Shown here one piece after another: positions 62,608-64,000 of a stretch of 64,000 nucleotides of DNA; within the stretch, counting starts at the first letter, position 1; each line of letters begins with the position of its first letter. The position numbers were made by a program, and so were the translations under genes. Source of the stretch: Kosakonia sp. H02 (GTDB lineage Bacteria > Pseudomonadota > Gammaproteobacteria > Enterobacterales > Enterobacteriaceae); contig CP131915.1 in the NCBI GenBank assembly GCA_030704225.1, positions 4,030,001 through 4,094,000 of the forward strand. Reading direction: 5' to 3'. Below the pieces are notes generated by a model. That model was not told where the DNA came from and searched no databases. It worked only from the letters and a program-made list of their open reading frames with translations.

Positions 62608-63309
62608 ATGACAACCTTAAGCTGTAAAGTGACCTCGGTAGATGCCATCACTGATACCGTATATCGTGTCCGTTTAGTGCCGGAGGCGGCTTTTTCTTTT
62701 CGCGCTGGCCAGTACTTGATGGTGGTGATGGATGAGCGAGATAAGCGCCCCTTCTCAATGGCCTCCACGCCGGACCAGCATGACTTTATTGAGTTGCACA
62801 TCGGCGCATCTGAACTGAATCTTTACGCGATGGCGGTGATGGATCGCATTCTGAAAGACAGAGAAATCGTGATTGATATTCCCCATGGCGATGCCTGGCT
62901 GCGCGAAGACGAAGAACGTCCAATGATGCTGATTGCGGGCGGGACCGGTTTCTCTTATGCGCGCTCGATCCTGCTAACATCCCTTGCGAAAAACCCGAAC
63001 CGCGACATCACTATTTATTGGGGGGGTCGTGAAGAGAAGCATCTTTATGATTTGGCCGAGCTGGAAGCGTTGTCAGTTGATCACCCAAATTTGCGGGTGG
63101 TGCCGGTAGTCGAACAGCCGGAAGCCGACTGGCGTGGTCGCTCAGGCACTGTGCTGGCAGCGGTGTTGCAGGATTTCGGTTCCCTTGCCGAGCATGACAT
63201 CTACATTGCTGGCCGTTTTGAGATGGCGAAAATCGCCCGTGACCTGTTCTGCAATGAGCGCGGCGCGCGTGAAGACCGCCTGTTTGGCGATGCGTTTGCG
63301 TTTATCTAA
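62608..63309 (+). CDS. fre: NAD(P)H-flavin reductase Fre
   Basis: Reduces free flavins with NAD(P)H, supplying reduced flavin for ferric reduction, ribonucleotide reductase activation and other enzymes. The 233-residue protein has the FNR-like beta barrel (RAGQYLMVVM, RPFSMASTP) and the nicotinamide-binding domain (LIAGGTGFSYARSI, IYWGGREEKHLYDL). An 18-bp gap follows ubiD. Confidence 0.97.
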   Translation: MTTLSCKVTSVDAITDTVYRVRLVPEAAFSFRAGQYLMVVMDERDKRPFSMASTPDQHDFIELHIGASELNLYAMAVMDRILKDREIVIDIPHGDAWLREDEERPMMLIAGGTGFSYARSILLTSLAKNPNRDITIYWGGREEKHLYDLAELEALSVDHPNLRVVPVVEQPEADWRGRSGTVLAAVLQDFGSLAEHDIYIAGRFEMAKIARDLFCNERGAREDRLFGDAFAFI

Positions 63310-63314
63310 GCAAT

Positions 63315-63339
63315 AAAAAGCCCGCCCCTGACAGGCGGG
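63315..63339 (-). terminator. Terminator of the fadA transcript
   Basis: On the minus strand the stem CCCGCC/GGCGGG is followed by CTTTTTATT. On the plus strand the hairpin follows fre but lacks a T run. Confidence 0.65.
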
Positions 63340-63374
63340 AAGAACGGCAACTAAATCCTCTCTCTTCGCATTTC

Positions 63375-63444
63375 GTAGGCCGGGCAAGCGAAGCGCCCCC
63401 GGCAAACATGCCGGATGGCGGCGCAAGCGCCTTATCCTGCCTAC
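63375..63444. repeat. BIME: pair of REP elements between fre and fadA
   Basis: Two inverted REP palindromes: GTAGGCCGGGCAAGCGAAGC... (63375-63403) and GCCGGATGGCGGCGCAAGCG... ending CCTGCCTAC (63410-63444), with the usual GTAGGCCGGG / GCCGGATGGCG heads. Confidence 0.88.
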
Positions 63445-63460
63445 GGTTACGTTTAAAGCG

Positions 63461-64000
63461 TTAAACGCGCTCAAACACCGTGGCGATCCCCTGACCTAAA
63501 CCGATACACATGGTCGCCAGACCTAGCTGCGCATCGTTGCGCTCCATCAGATTCAGCAGCGTGGTGCTGATACGCGTACCGGAGCAGCCCAGCGGGTGAC
63601 CAAGGGCGATCGCGCCGCCGTTGAGGTTGATCTTCTCGTCAATCTGCTCCATCAGCCCCAGATCCTTAATGCATGGCAGGATCTGCGCGGCAAACGCTTC
63701 ATTCATCTCAAACAGATCGATATCGCTGGCGGTCAGACCGGCCTTTTTCAGCGCCAGTTGCGACGCCGGAACCGGGCCATAGCCCATGATCGACGGATCG
63801 CAGCCAACCACGGCCATCGAACGAATGCGCGCGCGCGGCGTTAAACCCAGCTCGCGGGCGCGGCTGGCGCTCATTATCAGCATTGCCGACGCGCCATCCG
63901 ACAGCGCCGACGACGTCCCGGCGGTGACGGTGCCGCTCACCGGATCAAACGCCGGACGCAGCGCTGACAACGCTTCTACCGTGGTTTCCGGGCGGATCAC
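63461..64000 (-). CDS. fadA: 3-ketoacyl-CoA thiolase FadA, C-terminal part
   Basis: Small subunit of the aerobic fatty-acid oxidation complex FadBA. The last 180 codons are present and the frame stays open at the right edge. The thiolase active-site motifs are seen: GGAIALGHPLGCSG with the catalytic His and MCIGLGQGIA with the second Cys, plus the NEAFAAQ motif. The remaining N-terminal half with the acyl-accepting Cys lies outside the window. Confidence 0.97.
   Translation of the reverse strand: MIRPETTVEALSALRPAFDPVSGTVTAGTSSALSDGASAMLIMSASRARELGLTPRARIRSMAVVGCDPSIMGYGPVPASQLALKKAGLTASDIDLFEMNEAFAAQILPCIKDLGLMEQIDEKINLNGGAIALGHPLGCSGTRISTTLLNLMERNDAQLGLATMCIGLGQGIATVFERV

Overview
The window is a stretch of enterobacterial chromosome. 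Proteins and gene order match the Escherichia coli region gppA-rhlB-trxA-rho-wec-yifK-tRNA-hem-cyaA-dapF-xerC-uvrD-corA-recQ-metE-udp-ubi-tat-rfaH-ubiD-fre-fadA almost gene for gene, with high coding identity judged by eye. GC-rich codon use and several non-E. coli insertions and absences point to a member of Enterobacteriaceae near Enterobacter, Kosakonia or Klebsiella. The genus cannot be fixed from this window alone. Layout: 1-409 holds the tail of a methyltransferase gene where E. coli would have rep. 409-3178 is rhlB-gppA (minus strand), divergent from trxA. Then come rho with a degenerate rhoL leader and the enterobacterial common antigen (ECA) operon wecA-wzzE-wecB-wecC-wecD-wecE-wzxE-wecF-wzyE-wecG (5501-16369), which here lacks rffG and rffH. 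yifK, the tRNA operon argX-hisR-leuT-proM (with a 96-bp tandem duplication that leaves a truncated extra proM) and the small RNA GlmZ follow. GlmZ has a recognisable sigma-54 promoter and two TGTC-N10-GACA activator sites. 19180-26142: hemCDXY (minus) is divergent from cyaA. 26182-30023: cyaY (minus), then lptM-dapF-yigA-xerC-yigB. 30162-33632: SOS-controlled uvrD and corA with a leader carrying a probable corL peptide. 33687-43705: rarD, yigI, pldA, recQ, rhtC, a DUF943 gene, rhtB, pldB, yigL, yigM and metR. metE (43954) has MetJ boxes and an ERIC repeat in its 5' leader. 46328-50037: an FbpABC/AfuABC-like binding-protein ABC importer of uncertain substrate. Then ysgA (minus), udp with two CRP sites, and a Fic-family AMPylase gene whose promoter is covered by a perfect 13-bp inverted repeat. 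53410-60435: rmuC (LexA box), ubiE-ubiJ-ubiB, tatABC-tatD. 60443-64000: rfaH (minus), ubiD, fre and the C-terminal part of fadA (minus). Function: most of the window is core housekeeping: ECA synthesis, haem and ubiquinone synthesis, Tat export, DNA repair and recombination, amino-acid efflux and methionine synthesis. The accessory content is small: the methyltransferase tail, the DUF943 gene, the iron-type ABC importer and the Fic gene. No prophage, insertion sequence or CRISPR array was seen. I found no clearly new multi-gene system. The best candidates for follow-up are the Fic/operator module, the tRNA duplication, the missing rffGH, the ERIC inside the metE leader and the altered starts of rhoL and ubiD.
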